Notes: a model not told the origin generated them from the letters alone. A DNA stretch of 64,000 nt from Alphaproteobacteria bacterium (GCA_030066595.1 JASJBI010000037.1:33246-97245); one strand, 5' to 3'. Positions 52,823 through 62,653 are shown, counted from the first letter of the stretch. Numbers and translations: made by a program.

Positions 52823-54051
52823 AGGCTTGCCAGACAGCGCGAGACTGCCTCGGCTGCCGAGAAGTCAGCACGGATCATGTCCGGATCCATCGGCGCCGGC
52901 TGCGAGGAGAGCTTGGCGATCACGACCCGCGCGGTGGGGTCGATCCAGAGCAGCTGACCATGAACGCCGATGCCGAAGAAAGCCCCGTGATGGTTGTTCG
53001 TGGCATACCACTGATTGCGGTAGCAGCCCCCCGGATAGCCGAACAGCTCGGCGAACGCATGGTCCCTCCAGGCCGCGTTGTTTCCGCCGAACCGGATATC
53101 CGCCAGCCAGTCCGGAGAGATCACTTGGCTGCCGTTGATGTGGCCATTGTCCAGCATCATCTGAGCGAAGCGCGCTAAGTCCCTTGCGGTGGCGCAAATG
53201 CCGCCGCTGGCGATCGCGCCGCCAAGCGCGTCCACGGTGATGTAGGCGCCGTGTTCGGCGCCGAGCCTGGACCAGACCCGGTCGCTGAGCAACTTGGCAT
53301 AGCGCTGCCCCGAAGCCCGCTCGATGAGCCATGCCAGCACGTCCGTGTTGGCCGACGCGTATTGGAACCGAACGCCGTGCGGCCGAGCGTCCTTCTTGAG
53401 CGTGGAGAGGTAGTGGTGGGCGCCGGCCCGGGACAGGTCATTGCTGCCCCGCCAGCCGCTGGCCTGGTCGTAGCGCGTGATCTCGGCCTGCGGATCGCCA
53501 TAGGCCTCCCTGAAGACGACGGACACCGTCATGTCGAGGAGATCGCGCACGGTCGCGTCGGCATACGCGCCCTGCGCCAGCTCCGGGACGTAGTCCGTGA
53601 CCGAGGCCTCCGGTTTCAACTTCCTGCTGTCCACCAGTACGCCCACGAGCGCGCCGGTCAGCGACTTCGAAACCGACATCAGGAGATGCTTGGTATCTTC
53701 CCGCATGCCGTTGAAATAGCTCTCATGGGCGAGCTTGCCGTCCTTCAGGACGACAATGCCGTCGGTATGGGTCGCCTGCAGCAGCTCGGTCAGGCTGGCC
53801 GATCCGCCTGCCGGCGTCGCGACCCGCACGGGCGAGAGATCGACGGCGGCCGGCTCCAGCGGTATGGGCTGCCCGCAGCCGCGGCTGATCTCCGCCGTCG
53901 GCAGAAGCGCGCTCATGTTCTGGAAGGCCCAGCGATTGTGCGGGCCGATATCCCACGACTCGAGCCCGACCGGATTGCCCGGCGATGCGGACGGGCTGCC
54001 GGTCACGCCCTTCGCGACCGCCGTCCACGGCTGTTTCGCGTCCTCTCCCAA
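52819..54051 (-). CDS. serine hydrolase of the class C beta-lactamase/NylB family
   Basis: A 410-residue penicillin-recognising-fold hydrolase. SxxK is in LMSVSKSLTGAL, the Tyr motif is FQYASANTDVLAWLIE, and a third motif GIGVHGQLLW replaces KTG. This combination is typical of 6-aminohexanoate-dimer hydrolase (NylB)-like esterases/amidases, not of true beta-lactamases. No signal peptide is evident, suggesting a cytoplasmic enzyme, though the start is not certain. Substrate unknown. Confidence 0.8.
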   Translation of the reverse strand: MGEDAKQPWTAVAKGVTGSPSASPGNPVGLESWDIGPHNRWAFQNMSALLPTAEISRGCGQPIPLEPAAVDLSPVRVATPAGGSASLTELLQATHTDGIVVLKDGKLAHESYFNGMREDTKHLLMSVSKSLTGALVGVLVDSRKLKPEASVTDYVPELAQGAYADATVRDLLDMTVSVVFREAYGDPQAEITRYDQASGWRGSNDLSRAGAHHYLSTLKKDARPHGVRFQYASANTDVLAWLIERASGQRYAKLLSDRVWSRLGAEHGAYITVDALGGAIASGGICATARDLARFAQMMLDNGHINGSQVISPDWLADIRFGGNNAAWRDHAFAELFGYPGGCYRNQWYATNNHHGAFFGIGVHGQLLWIDPTARVVIAKLSSQPAPMDPDMIRADFSAAEAVSRCLASL

Positions 54052-54198
54052 ACGCTGAGCTCTCGCTGTTTCAGGAACGGCCCGATGCCATGATGACCCC
54101 TTCTGCCTTTCGGGCCAATGGCATGACGCGGGCCGTTCAGAGCACGCCGGACATGACCGTGACCGGCGCCTTGTCCGCCACCCTGGGCCGAGCCTCGA

Positions 54199-55686
54199 TC
54201 AGCGCTGGTCGAACTTCAGCTCGATGCGACGATTCTTGCGCAAGGCCTCATCGTTCTCGCCCGGGTCGATCGGCTGGAACTGTCCGAACCCGGTCGCGGC
54301 CAGTCGGTTGGGCGGAATTCCTTGAGAAATCAGGAAGTTAACAACAGATATTGCCCGCCCGGCTGAAAGCTCCCAGTTCGACCGGAATTGCAGGTTGAAG
54401 ATCGGCCGCTTGTCGGTGTGGCCGTCCACGCGCAGGATCCAGTCGATATCCTGGGGGATCTTGGTCGAGATATCCGTCAGCGTGGCGGCCAGCGTGGCCA
54501 TCTGCTTTTTGCCTTCGTCGCCGAGATTGGCCGAGGCGGTCTCGAACAGGACCTCGGACTGAAAGACGAAGCGGTCGCCGACGATCTGGATGTCCGCGCG
54601 GGAGCCTAAGACCTCGCGCAGCCGGCCAAAGAACTCGGACCGGTACTGCTCGAGCTTCTTCACCTTGACCGCGAGCGCCACGTTGAGCCGCTGGGTGAGG
54701 TCCTCGATCTTCACCTGCTGGTCCTTGTTCTTCGCCTCCTGGGCGTCCAGAACCTCCTGCAGGGACGCCAACTGTTCGCGCAAGGCCGCAACCTGGCGGT
54801 TGAGCAGTTCCAGGGAACGGCGGGCCTTCTCCAGCTCGCTGCTCTTTCGCGTGACCTCCGCCGCCGACGCGTCCGCCCGCCGGCGCACGCTGTCACGATC
54901 GGTCTCGAGCGAAGCCACCGTCTCCGAGAGTTCCTTGCGTTCCCGCCGCAAGACCTCGGCGGCGCGGGCCAGCGCATCGCGCTCCGTCCGCAAGCTCTCC
55001 GCCGTGCCCGAGAGCTGGTCACGCTCCCGCTGCAGCGTGTCCGCCGTGCCCGCGAGCGTATCCCGCTCCCGCTCGAGCGCCGCCGCCTGCTCGGAGATTT
55101 TGTCCCGCTCGCGCTTGAGCGCGTCGGCCGCCGCGGCGAGCCGGTCCCGCTCCCGCAGCAGGGCGGCCGCCTCTTCCGACAGCCTGGCCTGTTCCTGTTC
55201 GAGCGTCGTCGTACGCTCGACCAGCGCATCCCGTTCGCCGCGCAGGCCCTCGGTCTCTTTCAGCAGCCGGTCGCGCAGCTCGCGCAAGGCTTCGGCATCG
55301 TCGGCCAGACGCAGCACTTCGTCGCGCAGCCGCTGCGCCTCCTGCTCCATGTCGCCGAGCGAAAGCTCGAGGCCGCGCACCTCCTCGCTGAGCCGATCCC
55401 GGGAGGACAGTGTCGCCTGCAGTTCGGCCGAGATCTCGTTCAAGGACCGGCGCAGGCTGTCGCTTTCGTCGCGCTCGAGGGAGAGCATCTCGCCGAGGCG
55501 CACGATTTCGCGCTGTAGCCGCTCCAGGGCTCGGTCGCGTCCCGACAGGGCGTCGGTCAGATAGAACTGCGCGACCACGAAGATCATCAGGGTGAAGATG
55601 ATGATGATCAGCAGGGTCGCCAGCGCGTCGACGAAGCCGGGCCAGATATCGAGACCCCGCCGCAGACGATGTTGCGCGGCAGCCAT
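54199..55686 (-). CDS. MotB/OmpA-like protein with long coiled coil
   Basis: A 495-residue protein. One N-terminal membrane helix with an acidic residue, WPGFVDALATLLIIIIFTLM (Asp at about residue 19), is the equivalent of the ion-binding Asp of MotB. A very long coiled coil follows (about residues 45-350) built of RERDxLxxxAxxL heptads and undecads. The C-terminal OmpA peptidoglycan-binding domain (about 365-495) includes VDGHTDKRPI and NRRIELKF. It should anchor a MotA-type channel to the cell wall. Five bp after the MotA-like gene. Confidence 0.82.
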   Translation of the reverse strand: MAAAQHRLRRGLDIWPGFVDALATLLIIIIFTLMIFVVAQFYLTDALSGRDRALERLQREIVRLGEMLSLERDESDSLRRSLNEISAELQATLSSRDRLSEEVRGLELSLGDMEQEAQRLRDEVLRLADDAEALRELRDRLLKETEGLRGERDALVERTTTLEQEQARLSEEAAALLRERDRLAAAADALKRERDKISEQAAALERERDTLAGTADTLQRERDQLSGTAESLRTERDALARAAEVLRRERKELSETVASLETDRDSVRRRADASAAEVTRKSSELEKARRSLELLNRQVAALREQLASLQEVLDAQEAKNKDQQVKIEDLTQRLNVALAVKVKKLEQYRSEFFGRLREVLGSRADIQIVGDRFVFQSEVLFETASANLGDEGKKQMATLAATLTDISTKIPQDIDWILRVDGHTDKRPIFNLQFRSNWELSAGRAISVVNFLISQGIPPNRLAATGFGQFQPIDPGENDEALRKNRRIELKFDQR

Positions 55687-55691
55687 AATCG

Positions 55692-56648
55692 TTAGTCGTT
55701 GCGCTGCTTCTCGGCCAATGCCGCGATGGTCTTGGCCAAGAGGCGGATCTCGCTGCTCATCTGCTCGGTCATGTTGCCGATCTTCTCGGTGAGCACGACC
55801 ACATTCGAATCCGTTGTGGTGCGGCTCTCCTCTCCGCGAGAGATCGTACGTTGCAGGTCCTGCAAGCTTTCGGCCGTGTTTTCCAGCAAGGCTTCGATAT
55901 AGGCCGGGATCGACTGATCGCCCTCGCTGATCACGCCGCCGCTGGGCAGGCGCGTCAGTCCCGCGAGCCAGTCTTCCAGATCGTTGTAGAAGCGGTTCTG
56001 CGCCTGCCCGGCCTGCAGGTCGAGAAAGCCCAGGATCAGCGAGCCGCCGAGTCCGAACAGGGACGAGCTGAAGGCCGTACCCATGCCGGCAAGCGGCGCC
56101 TCGAGGCCGCGCTTGAGATCGTCGAACACCGTGCTCAGATCGCCGCCGCCGACCGACAGCGTGCCGATCACCTCGGCCACGGCGCCGATCGTCTGAAGCA
56201 AGCCCCAGAACGTGCCCAGGAGACCGAGGAAGACCAAGAGGCCGATCATGTAGCGGGAGATATCCCGGGATTCCGCAAGGCGGGAACTGATGCCGTCGAG
56301 CAACGAGCGGGTCGCCACCGCAGAGAGCCGCAAGTCCCCCGAGCGCTCGCCCAGCATGGTCGCCATCGGCGCCAACAGCCTGGGCGGCTTGCGCTCCGCG
56401 GCCAAGCCGGCGCTGGCCCGAAAGCTCTCGATCCAGGCCACCTCGGGCCAGAGGATCACGATCTGACGAAGACTGTAGGCGATGCCGATGGCCAGGACGC
56501 CGGCGATGGTGCCGTTGAGCACCGCGTTCGCCATGAAGGCGTCTTGCAGCGGGGGGAAAATCAGCGAGAGTGCCAGGGCCACCGCCGCAAGGAACAGCAA
56601 CATCCGGGTCAGATACCGGGTTGGGCGAGTAATTGCGGTTCCCTCCAT
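55692..56648 (-). CDS. MotA/TolQ/ExbB-like proton channel subunit
   Basis: A 318-residue protein with membrane helices at about residues 13-35, 38-60, 140-165 and 185-215. The TolQ/MotA channel core is MIGLLVFLGLLGTFWGLLQTI and APLAGMGTAFSSSLFGLGGSLILG. It has a C-terminal coiled coil (about 255-318). With the MotB-like partner downstream it forms an energised, ion-driven complex. No flagellar genes and no ZorC/ZorD genes are present, so it is neither a flagellar stator locus nor a Zorya system. Confidence 0.82.
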   Translation of the reverse strand: MEGTAITRPTRYLTRMLLFLAAVALALSLIFPPLQDAFMANAVLNGTIAGVLAIGIAYSLRQIVILWPEVAWIESFRASAGLAAERKPPRLLAPMATMLGERSGDLRLSAVATRSLLDGISSRLAESRDISRYMIGLLVFLGLLGTFWGLLQTIGAVAEVIGTLSVGGGDLSTVFDDLKRGLEAPLAGMGTAFSSSLFGLGGSLILGFLDLQAGQAQNRFYNDLEDWLAGLTRLPSGGVISEGDQSIPAYIEALLENTAESLQDLQRTISRGEESRTTTDSNVVVLTEKIGNMTEQMSSEIRLLAKTIAALAEKQRND

Positions 56649-56707
56649 AGTCGTTTCGGCTCCCTCGGCGTTCGTCTCGTGACGCCGTTTGCCCCACGGC
56701 TGTCAGC

Positions 56708-57403
56708 CTACTTCATGACGACGACATCCACGCGGTCGATGGGCTGTTCTTTGGTTTCGCTGCCGAGCGGCCGCACCATTGCCCGGGTTCCGCCAATTCC
56801 CTGCTGCGTCAGATAGAGCCGAACGGCAAGCGCACGCGATAGCGACAGACGCCGCGCCTCCCGCGCCGCGGTCCCTTCACCGGGCGCATAGCCCAGTAGT
56901 TCGACCCGCAGGTCCCGATCGCGTTTCATGCGCGCCGCCAGGGGCGCCAGCTTCTGCTCGGCATCCTGGGGCAACGCCGCGGAGTCCTTGGCGAACACCA
57001 AACGGACCGGCCGATCCGTTGCCGCCGAGGGTGGCGCCTTGGGCACGGCGGTCGCTGCGGCTGATTCGGTGGCTTGGCCGGACGGCGTCGCCGTGGCCGA
57101 GGTGTCGGACGTCGGCGCAGCTCCCGTGAGTGCCTTGGGCGGCCGCAGCACGATGCGCTCGCTCTCGGGCACCGGCTTCACCGGCCCCAGCGCATCGAGG
57201 GCCCCGAGATCCACCTCGACGCTGGGCTTGCCGGTCTCCCCTCGAACCGGCGTCGACGCCGACACGGCCCAGGCAAGCGCCAGCGCGGACAAGAGCATGG
57301 CCAAACCCGCGGACTTGGCAACCGCCGCCGCCAGGTCGAGGCGACCGGCAGTCAGGATGCGCATCCGCATGGGCGATCTCAGGGTCTGGTTAGGCGGCAT
57401 CAA
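56708..57403 (-). CDS. OmpA-domain protein, third member of the envelope module
   Basis: A 231-residue protein with an N-terminal membrane segment (about residues 30-48), an Ala/Pro/Thr-rich linker and a C-terminal OmpA-like domain (about 130-231; LVFAKDSAALPQDAEQKL, VELLGYAPGEG, SLSRALAVRLYL). It lacks the usual peptidoglycan Asp/Arg pair in recognisable form, so wall binding is doubtful. It is 59 bp upstream of the MotA-like gene on the same strand and is probably part of the same complex. Confidence 0.72.
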   Translation of the reverse strand: MMPPNQTLRSPMRMRILTAGRLDLAAAVAKSAGLAMLLSALALAWAVSASTPVRGETGKPSVEVDLGALDALGPVKPVPESERIVLRPPKALTGAAPTSDTSATATPSGQATESAAATAVPKAPPSAATDRPVRLVFAKDSAALPQDAEQKLAPLAARMKRDRDLRVELLGYAPGEGTAAREARRLSLSRALAVRLYLTQQGIGGTRAMVRPLGSETKEQPIDRVDVVVMK

Positions 57404-57540
57404 TCCGAGCGTCTACCTCGGGCGCGGGACCACGGGCCAGGACGGCGGCGGCGCAGCGCCGCCCGAACAATACCCAAGCCCCAGAATCCGGACAACTGCT
57501 TTGCCTTGTCTCAAACGGCCAAGCTGCGGGGCCACGCGCG

Positions 57541-58344
57541 CTAGCTCTCGCGCGCGGCGGTGCGGAGGATCTTGTCGAACGCGGCATGCAGCGTCGGGTT
57601 CGCAGCCAGGATGTGCGGCGCACCCAGGCGGTAGGCGCGGCCGCCGATCTCGGTGACGAAGCCGCCTGATTCGCGGACCAGCAACACGCCGGCGGCGACG
57701 TCCCAGGGATTCAGACCGAACTCCCAGAAGCCGTCATAGCGGCCGGCCGCGACATAGGCGAGGTCGAGCGCCGCCGAGCCGTAACGCCGGACGCCCGCAA
57801 CGAGAGGCATGACCGCGCCCAGCGTCTGGAGGAACCGGTCATGGTTGGGCAGGCCTTTGAAAGGAATGCCCGTGGCGAACAGCGATGCGGCCAGATCCGT
57901 GCGGCCCGAGACCCTGATTCGGCGGTCGTTGAGCCAGGCGCCGCGGCCTTTCTCGGCCCAGAACAGCTCGTCGCGCAGCGGCTCGTAGATGATCCCGGCT
58001 GCCAGCTCGCCGTCCTCCTCGAACGCGATCGAGATCGCGAAGTGCGGCAGGCCGTGCAGGAAGTTGGTGGTCCCGTCCAGCGGATCGACAATCCATCGCC
58101 GGCGCGCATCCGCCCCCTCCGCGCCGCCGCTTTCCTCGAGCAGCAAGGCATAGTCGGGCCGCGCCCGGCTGAGCTCGCGCTTTAGCACCTCCTCGGCGCG
58201 AAGATCGGCGGCCGAGACGAAATCGGCCGGACCCTTGCGCGAGACCTGAAGCTGCTCCACTTCGCCGAAGTCGCGCACCAAACCGCGCGCCGCCTTGCGC
58301 GCGGCACCTTCCATGACGTTGACGATGGCGGATTTCACGGCCAT
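57541..58344 (-). CDS. suhB: inositol monophosphatase family protein
   Basis: A 267-residue magnesium-dependent phosphatase. Metal and phosphate motifs are LLEESGG (Glu), WIVDPLDGTTNFLHGLPHFA (the family signature DPLDGT) and NPWDVAAGVLLVRESGG near the C-terminus. Members act on inositol phosphates, fructose-1,6-bisphosphate or as SuhB. It is 73 bp after efp on the same strand. Confidence 0.88.
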   Translation of the reverse strand: MAVKSAIVNVMEGAARKAARGLVRDFGEVEQLQVSRKGPADFVSAADLRAEEVLKRELSRARPDYALLLEESGGAEGADARRRWIVDPLDGTTNFLHGLPHFAISIAFEEDGELAAGIIYEPLRDELFWAEKGRGAWLNDRRIRVSGRTDLAASLFATGIPFKGLPNHDRFLQTLGAVMPLVAGVRRYGSAALDLAYVAAGRYDGFWEFGLNPWDVAAGVLLVRESGGFVTEIGGRAYRLGAPHILAANPTLHAAFDKILRTAARES

Positions 58345-58417
58345 GGGGATCCTGTGCAGCCGGCCGAACGCGACGGAGCCCGGTCCACCGCCCTGCGGCC
58401 ACTAAATGATTTGCCCG

Positions 58418-58981
58418 CTACTTCGCCCGCTCGGCGTAGCTGCCATCGGCGGTGTAGACGACGATCCTGGTGCCGGCCTCGATGTGCGGCGGCACCATGA
58501 TGCGCTCGCCGTTCTCCAGCACCGCGGGCTTGTAGGACGAGGACGCCGTCTGCCCCTTGACCACCGCGTCCGCCTCGGCGACGGCCATGACCACGGTCTC
58601 GGGCAGGGCCACGCTGAGCGGCTCGCCCTCATAGCTCATCACCGTGACCATCATGCCGTCCTGCAGGAACGCCGCAGGGGCTCCGATCATGTCACGGTTC
58701 ACGGTGATCTGCTCATAGCTCTCGGTGTCCATGAGCGTCACCTCGTCGCCGTCGGCGAACAGGAACTGGTACTCCTTCTCGTCGAGGCGCACCCGCTCGA
58801 CCGTCTCCGAGGCGCGGAAACGCTCGTTCAGCTTGGTGCCGTCGCGGATGTCCTTGAGCTCCACCTGCATGAACGCGCCGCCCTTGCCCGGCTTGACATG
58901 CTGGATCTTCACGGCACGCCATAGGCGGCCCTGATGCTCGATCACGTTGCCAGGCCGGATGGCGTTGCCGTCGATCTTCAT
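58418..58981 (-). CDS. efp: elongation factor P
   Basis: A 187-residue three-domain EF-P. The N-terminal loop [16 protein letters not shown] carries the modifiable Lys (PGKGGA), then [10 protein letters not shown] and, in domain [19 protein letters not shown]. It rescues ribosomes stalled at polyproline stretches. Length is standard. Confidence 0.95.
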   Translation of the reverse strand: MKIDGNAIRPGNVIEHQGRLWRAVKIQHVKPGKGGAFMQVELKDIRDGTKLNERFRASETVERVRLDEKEYQFLFADGDEVTLMDTESYEQITVNRDMIGAPAAFLQDGMMVTVMSYEGEPLSVALPETVVMAVAEADAVVKGQTASSSYKPAVLENGERIMVPPHIEAGTRIVVYTADGSYAERAK

Positions 58982-59073
58982 CGTCCCCGTCTACGCTTGA
59001 TTTGGCCGTCCGCTCGCGCCCCTTTTCAGGCGCCGTTGATTGGGCTCCGATATGGCAGGTTCGGACGCGCCGG

Positions 59074-59721
59074 TCAATGCGCCGCCGCCATCAGCCGGTT
59101 GAAGGCGCGGACCGCGGCGGCCGGACCCTCGGCATGGTCCCACACCCCGGCCACCACGGCCAGGAAATCCGCGCCGGCCTCGATCAGCACGGGCGCGGTC
59201 TCGATGGTGATCCCGCCGATCGCCACGCAAGGCACGGTGGTCAGCGTGCTCCACCAGGTCAGGATCTCCGGCGCTGCGCGGGTCTTGGGGTCCTTCGTCC
59301 CGGTCGGGAAAAAGGCGCCGAAGGCCACGTAATCCGCCCCCTGCTCGGCCGCCTGCAGGGCGAGGTCGCGCGAGTCGTGGCAGGTCACGCCGACGATGGC
59401 GTCTCCGCCCACGATCCGCCGCGCCTCCGCATAGGGCGTGTCCTCCTGGCCGATATGCACGCCGTCCGCGCCGCAGTCGGCGGCGATGTCGGGCCGGTCG
59501 TTCACCAGGAAGGCCACGTCCCGCTCATGGCAGACCGGCCGCAGCGCTTCGCAGGCGGCACGAATTTCCCGGTCCTCGGCGTCCTTAAGTCGGAGCTGTA
59601 GGCAGGCCACGTCGCCCGCATCGAGCGCTTCGGCCAGCGTGTCGGCGAACCGGGCCGGGTCGAGCGCCGGCGGCGTCACCAGATAGAGACGACAGCGGCT
59701 CCGATCTTCCGTGGCGATCAG
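59074..59721 (-). CDS. thiE: thiamine phosphate synthase
   Basis: A 215-residue TIM-barrel enzyme joining HMP-PP and thiazole phosphate: [47 protein letters not shown], and VAIGGIT. The only start that keeps the first strand is CTG at 59721, overlapping the aldolase stop as CTGA; the first GTG (59679) would remove it. The same frame is open far upstream through the aldolase gene, but only by chance. Other thi genes are not in the window. Confidence 0.85.
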   Translation of the reverse strand: MIATEDRSRCRLYLVTPPALDPARFADTLAEALDAGDVACLQLRLKDAEDREIRAACEALRPVCHERDVAFLVNDRPDIAADCGADGVHIGQEDTPYAEARRIVGGDAIVGVTCHDSRDLALQAAEQGADYVAFGAFFPTGTKDPKTRAAPEILTWWSTLTTVPCVAIGGITIETAPVLIEAGADFLAVVAGVWDHAEGPAAAVRAFNRLMAAAH

Positions 59722-60638
59722 CCTTCGCCCAGATAGATCTTGACCACCGAGTCGAGCAGCGCCAGCGCCTCGTCCTTGGGCCGCTGGAAGCTGTTCCGGC
59801 CGATGATCGAGCCGGTGCCGCCGCCGTCGCGGATCTGACGGATCTCGTTCAGCACGCCCTCGGTGTCCTTGGCGGCGCCGCCCGAGAACACCACCAGCCG
59901 GCGGCCGTCGAAGGCGGACTGGACGACATGCCGGATGCGGGCCTCGAGCGTCGAGACGTCGATGCCCTGGGCCTCGTACACCTTGCGGGCCTCGGGCTGC
60001 TCGATATGCTCGGTGGGCGGCTTGACCTTGATGATGTGCGCGCCCAAGAGCGCCGCCATGTGGGCCGCATAGGCGATCACGTCGACCGCGGTCTCGCCCT
60101 CCTTGGACAGGTTGCCGCCGCGGGGATAGGACCAGACCACCACGGCCAGGCCCACGGACTTGGCCTCCTCGGCGAGCTCCCGGATCTCCTCGATCAGCTC
60201 GAAGGCCTCGTCCGAGCCCGGATAAATCGTAAAGCCGATGGCGGCACAGCCGAGGCGCAACGCGTCGCCGACGCTGCCGGTAAGCGCCTGGTCCTTGGTG
60301 GTGGCGTGGCTGTTCGAACTGTTCAGCTTGAGGATCGTCGGGATGGCGCCCGCAAAGCTGTCGGCGCCGGCCTCGAGCAGGCCCAAGGGGGCGGCGAAGG
60401 CCGAGAGCCCCGCGTCGATCGCGAGCTGGTAGTGGTAGTGCGGATCGTAGCCCGCCGGATTGGGCGCGAAGCTGCGCGCGGGGCCGTGCTCGAAGCCCTG
60501 GTCGACCGGCAGGATGACCAGCCGCCCGGTCCCGCCGAGCCGCCCCTGCATCAGGATCTGGGCCAGCTTCACCTTGGTGCCGGGACAGTCGCTCTCGTAG
60601 TTGGCGAGGATGTCCTTGACGTGTTTCGAGATCTCCAT
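59718..60638 (-). CDS. class I fructose-bisphosphate aldolase, archaeal/FbaB type
   Basis: A 306-residue DeoC/FbaB-type TIM-barrel aldolase. Segments [43 protein letters not shown] (Schiff-base Lys in IKVKPP) and the C-terminal phosphate-binding [11 protein letters not shown] identify it. It cleaves fructose-1,6-bisphosphate and needs no metal. The start at 60638 ([16 protein letters not shown]) is inside a longer frame that has no homology upstream. Confidence 0.88.
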   Translation of the reverse strand: MEISKHVKDILANYESDCPGTKVKLAQILMQGRLGGTGRLVILPVDQGFEHGPARSFAPNPAGYDPHYHYQLAIDAGLSAFAAPLGLLEAGADSFAGAIPTILKLNSSNSHATTKDQALTGSVGDALRLGCAAIGFTIYPGSDEAFELIEEIRELAEEAKSVGLAVVVWSYPRGGNLSKEGETAVDVIAYAAHMAALLGAHIIKVKPPTEHIEQPEARKVYEAQGIDVSTLEARIRHVVQSAFDGRRLVVFSGGAAKDTEGVLNEIRQIRDGGGTGSIIGRNSFQRPKDEALALLDSVVKIYLGEG

Positions 60639-60769
60639 GGGGACGGGTGCTCGTGTCTTCTGTACGCCGATGATGTCTTGAGACGGGCGAGTGCATAGCC
60701 CAGCGCGCCCGGATTTGCAACGCCACGGCGGGGAATGGGCAGTTCTCTTCTGCCGGAAATCGGCACCGG

Positions 60770-60833
60770 CCCACTCCCCCACCCGGCCACCCACGAGCAT
60801 ACTGGCAACGGGTGGCCGGGTGGGGGAGCGGGC
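60770..60833. repeat. long intergenic hairpin
   Basis: A perfect 19-bp inverted repeat, CTCCCCCACCCGGCCACCC (60774-60792) and its complement (60810-60828), with a 17-base loop, extended by four more pairs after one mismatch. It lies in the 229-bp gap between the aldolase gene and the upstream minus-strand gene. No T-run follows on either strand. It could be a REP-like mobile palindrome, an RNA-stabilising structure or a transcript end. Confidence 0.65.
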
Positions 60834-60867
60834 AGGCGCCGCGTCCGCGTCACGGACACAAAGCCCC

Positions 60868-61287
60868 CTATCCCGCCAGCCACTCCCGGCAGGCCTGGGC
60901 CGGGTCGGCCGCTTTCGCCAGGTCCAAGGCGTCGGGCGCCGCGCGGTGCAGTGTGGCGCCATACTGGCCCGCGATGTCCGCGAGTTTGGCCGCGACCCGG
61001 TCTGTCCCGTGGAAGCACACGCCAGCCACCCCTCGGCGCAGCGCGGCGAGCACCCAGCCGGCGTCGTCGGCGCAGTCGAGCACGGCATCGACCTCCGCCG
61101 TCGGATGGTCGGCACGCGCCGCGGCGACCAGGGAGAGGAAATAGCTCGCCCCCAGATAGGCGGCCGCGCCTGGCGGACTCCAAAGCGTAATCGGGCGGCC
61201 ATGCGCGGCGGCGGCCGCCACGGCCGCGCGGGCCTGGGCGAGGTCGTGGACGATGATCGCTTTGGCGGCGTCACGCCGGGCTGTCAT
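60868..61287 (-). CDS. conserved protein of unknown function
   Basis: A 139-residue soluble protein of Ala-rich alpha/beta composition: AIIVHDLAQARAAVAAAAAHG, ITLWSPPGAAAYLGASYF, VLDCADDAGWVLAALRRGVAGVCFHG. The alternation recalls a flavodoxin/Rossmann-like fold. I recall homologues next to the aldolase gene in other Rhodospirillales but know no function. The ATG at 61287 was preferred to a GTG nine bases upstream. Confidence 0.6.
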   Translation of the reverse strand: MTARRDAAKAIIVHDLAQARAAVAAAAAHGRPITLWSPPGAAAYLGASYFLSLVAAARADHPTAEVDAVLDCADDAGWVLAALRRGVAGVCFHGTDRVAAKLADIAGQYGATLHRAAPDALDLAKAADPAQACREWLAG

Positions 61288-61885
61288 GGCAACCACCTTA
61301 TCGAGGACGACTGCGCCGTCCTGGCCTCGGATATAAACGCGCCCGACTTGTCCGCGACAAGAGGCCGCAAGGCGCGTCCGCCGCTCTGGCCAAGCGGGCC
61401 TGAAACCGGCTCAAGCTCGCCCGCGGCGCCGACAACAACAGTGCCATGACCATCGAGGGCCACCAGTCGATGGGCATCGATCTGTCCCCCGGCGCATTCA
61501 TGGACATCTGCCTGGCCGAGAAGGACCGCCGCCTGGCCCGGCACGATTCCTGCCTCATCAGGCCCAAGTTCATGCCCCGCCTGGTGCGCACCGCCCGGCC
61601 GTTTGTTGGGAAGGGTCGAGGAACAGGAGCCTATGGTTCGCAGGCCCTTGACGAGGGGTTCGTAGACCTGTCTGGCAGCGGACCTTCCGTCACTTCCTTG
61701 CCGAGCGCTAGATACAACCCCGTCGCGATATCCGAAGGCGGGTGCGACCAAAAGTATTTCCTGGACACGTCGTCGTACTAGAATGCGTTTTCGGGGCACG
61801 AGACTGCTGTTTCGCCGTCTCGTCAAAGCGGAGGCGGATGCCAGCCATCGCCCTGTCTTGGGTTCGCGGAACGGATAAGGATCTG
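61288..61885. other. 598-bp stretch without a supportable gene
   Basis: Open frames exist on both strands but they have mixed composition and no recognisable fold. The segment at 61594-61634 (GCCCGGCCGTTTGTTGGGAA onward) resembles 62625-62664 at the end of the next gene (GCCCGGCCGTATTTCGGGAA onward), and both can be read as ARP-F/Y-GKG. This may be a worn direct repeat around the inserted gene at 61886-62653. Confidence 0.4.
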
Positions 61886-62653
61886 ATGAACAAGCCAAAG
61901 GATCAAGGGGAGACGCAACGCCGGGCGTTTTCGATCTCCCTAGGTGGGCAAGAGCAGATTTCCCTGCAAGACGCGGTGGCCTCGCTTAACGGCCAGCTTG
62001 AGCGGTACGGGGACGATCTCCGCATCTCGCTGGCGCCTTCCCTAAACGCGCAGGTGCCGACCCGAGCGCTGAAGGAGGCGGCGTCCTTCGACCGGCTGAC
62101 GGATGCCCTGGAGTACCTACTCACCAAATGCGAAACAAAGACCGCATACCTGGAGGTCGGTCGGAACGATGACGCCCCAAACGAAATCTGCATTCAACCT
62201 TCCAGGGCCATCGTCGAGGGCCGGCCGGAGCGGCTTAACGCCGCAATCAACGCGTTCAAGTTTCTGAGTGTTCTGAGCACAACATTTGTCGGGTTCATGG
62301 GCGCGTTCATCGGATTCGGCGCGATCGTTGGAGACGTGGTCTCCAGATGGATTTCTGTCATTGCGCTGTTGTTCTTCGGCGTCTCGCTTGTCGCATCAGT
62401 ATTATACGTGATGTACTACATACAGAAGCTCGAGTTCGCTTTCGAGCGTGCGGAATACCATCGTTGGGCGAAAAAAGGGCGATTGAGGGGTGTAGTCGCC
62501 ATGGTCGCTTTTCTGTTTGGCGCGATCTCACTGGCGATTCTCATTATCTGGCATGTCGCATTTCCGGTCCCCGGGATGTCCGCGCCCGTGGCGGAGCCAA
62601 GTACCCTACCGGACCTGGCAAATGTAGCCCGGCCGTATTTCGGGAAGGGGTGA
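61886..62653 (+). CDS. unrecognised membrane protein
   Basis: A 255-residue protein. The first 130 residues are soluble and charged (ISLGGQEQISLQDAVASLNGQLERYGDD, with a predicted helix AASFDRLTDALEYLLTKC). Three or four membrane helices follow at about residues 132-155, 158-180 and 205-230, with a short tail. No family recognised. GC is lower than in neighbours. The ATG at 61886 has AAGGA upstream. The layout, a soluble sensor-like domain before a membrane hairpin, resembles some effector membrane proteins, but nothing further supports that. Confidence 0.55.
   Translation: MNKPKDQGETQRRAFSISLGGQEQISLQDAVASLNGQLERYGDDLRISLAPSLNAQVPTRALKEAASFDRLTDALEYLLTKCETKTAYLEVGRNDDAPNEICIQPSRAIVEGRPERLNAAINAFKFLSVLSTTFVGFMGAFIGFGAIVGDVVSRWISVIALLFFGVSLVASVLYVMYYIQKLEFAFERAEYHRWAKKGRLRGVVAMVAFLFGAISLAILIIWHVAFPVPGMSAPVAEPSTLPDLANVARPYFGKG

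Noticed and set aside
52819..54051. Beta-lactamase resistance gene
   Set aside because: SxxK and YxS motifs are present, but there is no KTG, no signal peptide, and the sequence is closer to NylB-type esterases.
54199..57403. Zorya-type defence system (ZorA/ZorB)
   Set aside because: MotA- and OmpA-like genes are present but ZorC/ZorD or ZorE are not, and the flanks are housekeeping genes.
59722..60774. In-frame extension of thiE through the aldolase gene
   Set aside because: The frame is open for over 1 kb but its sequence is a shifted reading of the aldolase gene; ThiE homology starts only near 59721.
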